In this document: piece after piece, positions 58,641 to 64,000 of the stretch
Numbering within the stretch: the first letter of the stretch is position 1
Layout: every line of letters begins with the position of its first letter
Origin: Strigops habroptila
Lineage: Eukaryota > Chordata > Aves > Psittaciformes > Psittacidae
Length of the DNA: 64,000 nt
NCBI RefSeq assembly: GCF_004027225.2
Contig: NC_044278.2
Span: forward strand, 9,796,001-9,860,000
Reading direction: 5' to 3'
The notes under the pieces: generated by a model
What the model was told of the DNA's origin: nothing
What the model saw: the letters and a program-made list of their open reading frames with translations, nothing else
Databases searched by the model: none
Made by a program: the position numbers and the translations under genes

Positions 58641-58868
58641 GGGGGGGGGGTAATGGGGACTGATGGTGCTGGTGGGGTTGGGGGGGGGGGAACCGAGGCA
58701 ACCGCACCCGTAGCGCGGGCGCACGTAGCCCAGCCCGGCCCCTGCGCTCCCATTCGGCGCCGGCCCGACGGGGCGGGCCCCAGCCCTTCCTCTGCGCGGG
58801 TATAAAGGGCGGCGGAGCGGCACTGCGCCACCTTCTCACTGCGCGCCGGGGAGGCTTAGAGGCAGCAG
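58641..58868 (+). promoter_or_regulatory. GAPDH: GAPDH core promoter and non-coding exon 1
   Basis: TATAAA at 58,801-58,806 in a CpG island, giving a predicted start near 58,830. Non-coding exon 1 ends at 58,868 with the donor CAG|GTAACG. GC-box-like GGGCGG words and two runs of about ten G (58,641 and 58,681) precede it. The arrangement of TATA box, short untranslated exon 1 and start codon in exon 2 matches vertebrate GAPDH genes. Confidence 0.85.
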
Positions 58869-59251
58869 GTAACGGATGGGAGGGCAGCGGCGGGGGGTGG
58901 GTTGTGTGCGTGGGGGTGGTGTGCAGGGGAGAAGAGGGGCGGCGGCGGCGGGAACCTAACAGCATCACCCCACCGGGGGCTGGCTCCGGGGGGGGGGGGG
59001 GGGGCGGAGCGGGGGTTGCAGCAGCCTCCCCTCCGGGCGGAGCGGGGCCGCGTGGCGGCGGGCACAAAGGCGGCGCGGAGCGGAGTGCCCCAAGGTGGAG
59101 GCGGGGGGGACACGGAAGACACAGGCCATTTTGGGGGGGGAGAGTCGGCGGGTGGGGACGACACACACAGGCCGCCGGAGGGGGGGGGGGGGCAGGCGGG
59201 GCCGGGAGGATGGGATGAGGCGGGGGGGGGATTGGAGGGGGCGGGTTCCGA

Positions 59252-59285
59252 GCGCGTGCACGCGCGCACGCACGTGCATGCATAC
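59252..59285. other. 34-bp alternating purine-pyrimidine tract (Z-DNA candidate) in GAPDH intron 1
   Basis: Every step from 59,252 to 59,285 alternates purine and pyrimidine: GCGCGTGCACGCGCGCACGC and then ACGTGCATGCATAC. It is flanked by runs of G and C, including G runs near 58,989, 59,180 and 59,223 and a C run near 59,312, that could form quadruplexes. Confidence 0.85.
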
Positions 59286-59466
59286 CCCTGCACCCCCGCA
59301 ATACCCCACCCCCCCCCCCCGTTAACGGCGGGGCGTTAACGGTGCCCGGGGCGGGCGAGGCGAGGCGCGGCTGCCGGGGGCGGTGACCGGTTCCCTCCCG
59401 CCCCATCCGCGCTCCCTGCGCCTCACCGGCGGTTTGTGCCCGCAGGAACATCCCGAAGAGGCAAAG

Positions 59467-62641
<3,175 letters not shown>

Positions 62642-62849
62642 GCCGAGCACACAGCCCCCCTGCTGCCTAGGGAAGCAGGATTCTCCTTTGTTGGAGCCCC
62701 TGCCCTTCTTCACCACCGCTTAGCTCTGCATCCTGCAGTGAGAGGCCAGTTCTGTTCCCTTGTCTCCCCCACTCCTCCAACTTCTCCCAGAGCCTGGGGG
62801 AGGTGGAGAGGCTGATAGAAACTGATCTGTTTGTGTACCACCTTACATC

Positions 62850-62855
62850 AATAAA
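62850..62855 (+). terminator. GAPDH: GAPDH poly(A) signal (AATAAA)
   Basis: AATAAA in CATCAATAAAAGTGATCACC, 209 nt after the stop. The 3'UTR of about 230 nt is the usual GAPDH length. GT-rich sequence follows (CTGTCTGTGG). Confidence 0.9.
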
Positions 62856-62869
62856 AGTGATCACCATCT

Positions 62870-64000
62870 GAAATGCCTTCCCTGTCTGTGGAAAATGGAA
62901 GCGTGGGGGGGGAGGGTGTTCAGTGAGCAAACTTAGGTGCTTGATTTAAGAGGAGCTGTCAGAGCCTGGCTGCAACTGCTGGGCCAGCTCTTTGAAGCAG
63001 TGCTGAATGGACACTGAGGCTGTGGTGACTCTAGGTGACAGGCACAGCAAATGCCTTAAGAGTTGTTTTGGACAACTTGGATCATGCATAGGCATGGCAC
63101 AACCTGGGATTCCTGACTTGAAAAGAGCAGCAACGGCCTATCTGCCCTGAGTGCTGGGCTGCAGAGAGCAGAGCTGTGGTGTGCAGACTGGCGGAGCCAC
63201 CTCTGCCAGATGCAAGAGCAAGACTCCTGCCCCTGAGCCAAAATAAGGTGTGGTGCAGGGCTGTGCTCACCAGAGCACTGTGTGGTAGAATGAAAGGCAG
63301 CTCTGCTGCTCCATCCACCTTCTAGCTCTGGATTTGCTTGTCTGAGGCATGTAAAGTGCTGAGCAGATGACTTTTTTGCATTTGGTTTGGCAAAGGGGCA
63401 CAAGAAGCAGGAATTGTCTCTTTTCCTTCTTCCTACTTTTGCAGAAATCCTACAAGGAGGATTTTTCATTTGCTTTTACTTCTTTAAATGAATCGGCTTG
63501 TCCTAGAGGAAATGGCTGCCTACGGACGTGTCGGCAGCCAGTGTTACCATGGTGGTAGCTCGTCTTAATTCTGGCTTAATTCTATGCGTAAGGAGGGGCA
63601 GTTGCAGTTAAGCTCCTGAGCAGCAAATCTCTGCAAGGTGAGTGTCAGCCCTTTGACAGGGACTGTGTAACCTTCCCCTGGAAGCACGAACACTGCTGGG
63701 CAGAGGCTGAGCCTTCTGTGAACGCTAGGGTAGATAAGTGATGTGTTGCATAAAATTATGTGGTGCTCCATTTTTAGCAGCTCCTTTTACTGTCTGGCTG
63801 TGATGTGTTGTCCTCTCCCTGGCAGGCAGGGTTGGAGCTGTTGTCTGGACCCCAAATGCTTTAGACGCTGACCTGGAGCGAGGACTTAAGCTGGAGGACT
63901 TAAACTGTCAGGATGAAGCTATGTTGGACATAGTTTCCCAGAGCTGCTTATCTCCATCGGTTGGGCTGTGTAAAAACTAAATGTTTGCTGGACTAGAGGG
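62870..64000. other. intergenic downstream of GAPDH, no gene recognised
   Basis: No coding exon, RNA gene or CR1 copy recognised. In human the next gene is IFFO1, transcribed toward GAPDH; its 3'UTR could reach here, but nothing in the sequence shows it. Confidence 0.45.

Overview
The window is vertebrate nuclear DNA, almost certainly from a bird. It has intron-rich genes with CpG-island promoters, and the interspersed repeats are CR1 LINEs with the bird-type 3' end (TCTATGATTCTATGAT). The gene set matches the VAMP1-MRPL51-NCAPD2-GAPDH block of human 12p13. GAPDH differs from the chicken protein, as I remember it, at several residues, so a non-chicken bird is likely. Splice phases were followed by hand. 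All five multi-exon coding sequences close in frame, at 622, 119, 150, 1398 and 333 codons, as does a sixth, small hormone gene of 123 codons. 

Layout: 1-4.7 kb is upstream flank with one CR1 fragment. From 4.7 to 12.5 kb lies SCNN1A (+), the epithelial sodium channel alpha subunit. From 12.5 to 17 kb is gene-poor DNA with a second CR1 fragment. VAMP1 (synaptobrevin 1) lies on the minus strand with coding exons at 20,979-23,188 and a probably long 3'UTR below. MRPL51 (-) and NCAPD2 (+) share a head-to-head CpG promoter near 26.34-26.65 kb that contains a perfect (GGTCTC)10 tract. NCAPD2 (condensin I subunit D2) fills 26.65-49.0 kb in 31 coding exons, with a probable solo LTR and two CR1 copies in its introns. 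One CR1 ends 14 nt before an exon. From 49 to 54.6 kb is intergenic with a further CR1. 

At 54.7-57.0 kb is a small three-exon gene for a C-type natriuretic peptide precursor (ring CFGLKLDRIGTFSGLGC), sitting between NCAPD2 and GAPDH where human has no such gene. GAPDH (+) runs from a TATA box at 58.80 kb to a poly(A) signal at 62.85 kb. The last 1.1 kb shows no gene. 

The genes do not form a pathway. They are a conserved-synteny neighbourhood of housekeeping genes (MRPL51, NCAPD2, GAPDH) and tissue-specific genes (SCNN1A, VAMP1, the natriuretic peptide). The most notable items are the natriuretic peptide gene, the flipped SCNN1A orientation relative to human, the LPSY form of the SCNN1A PY motif, the in-frame Leu-Gly hexanucleotide tract upstream of NCAPD2, and the CR1-supplied splice acceptor region.
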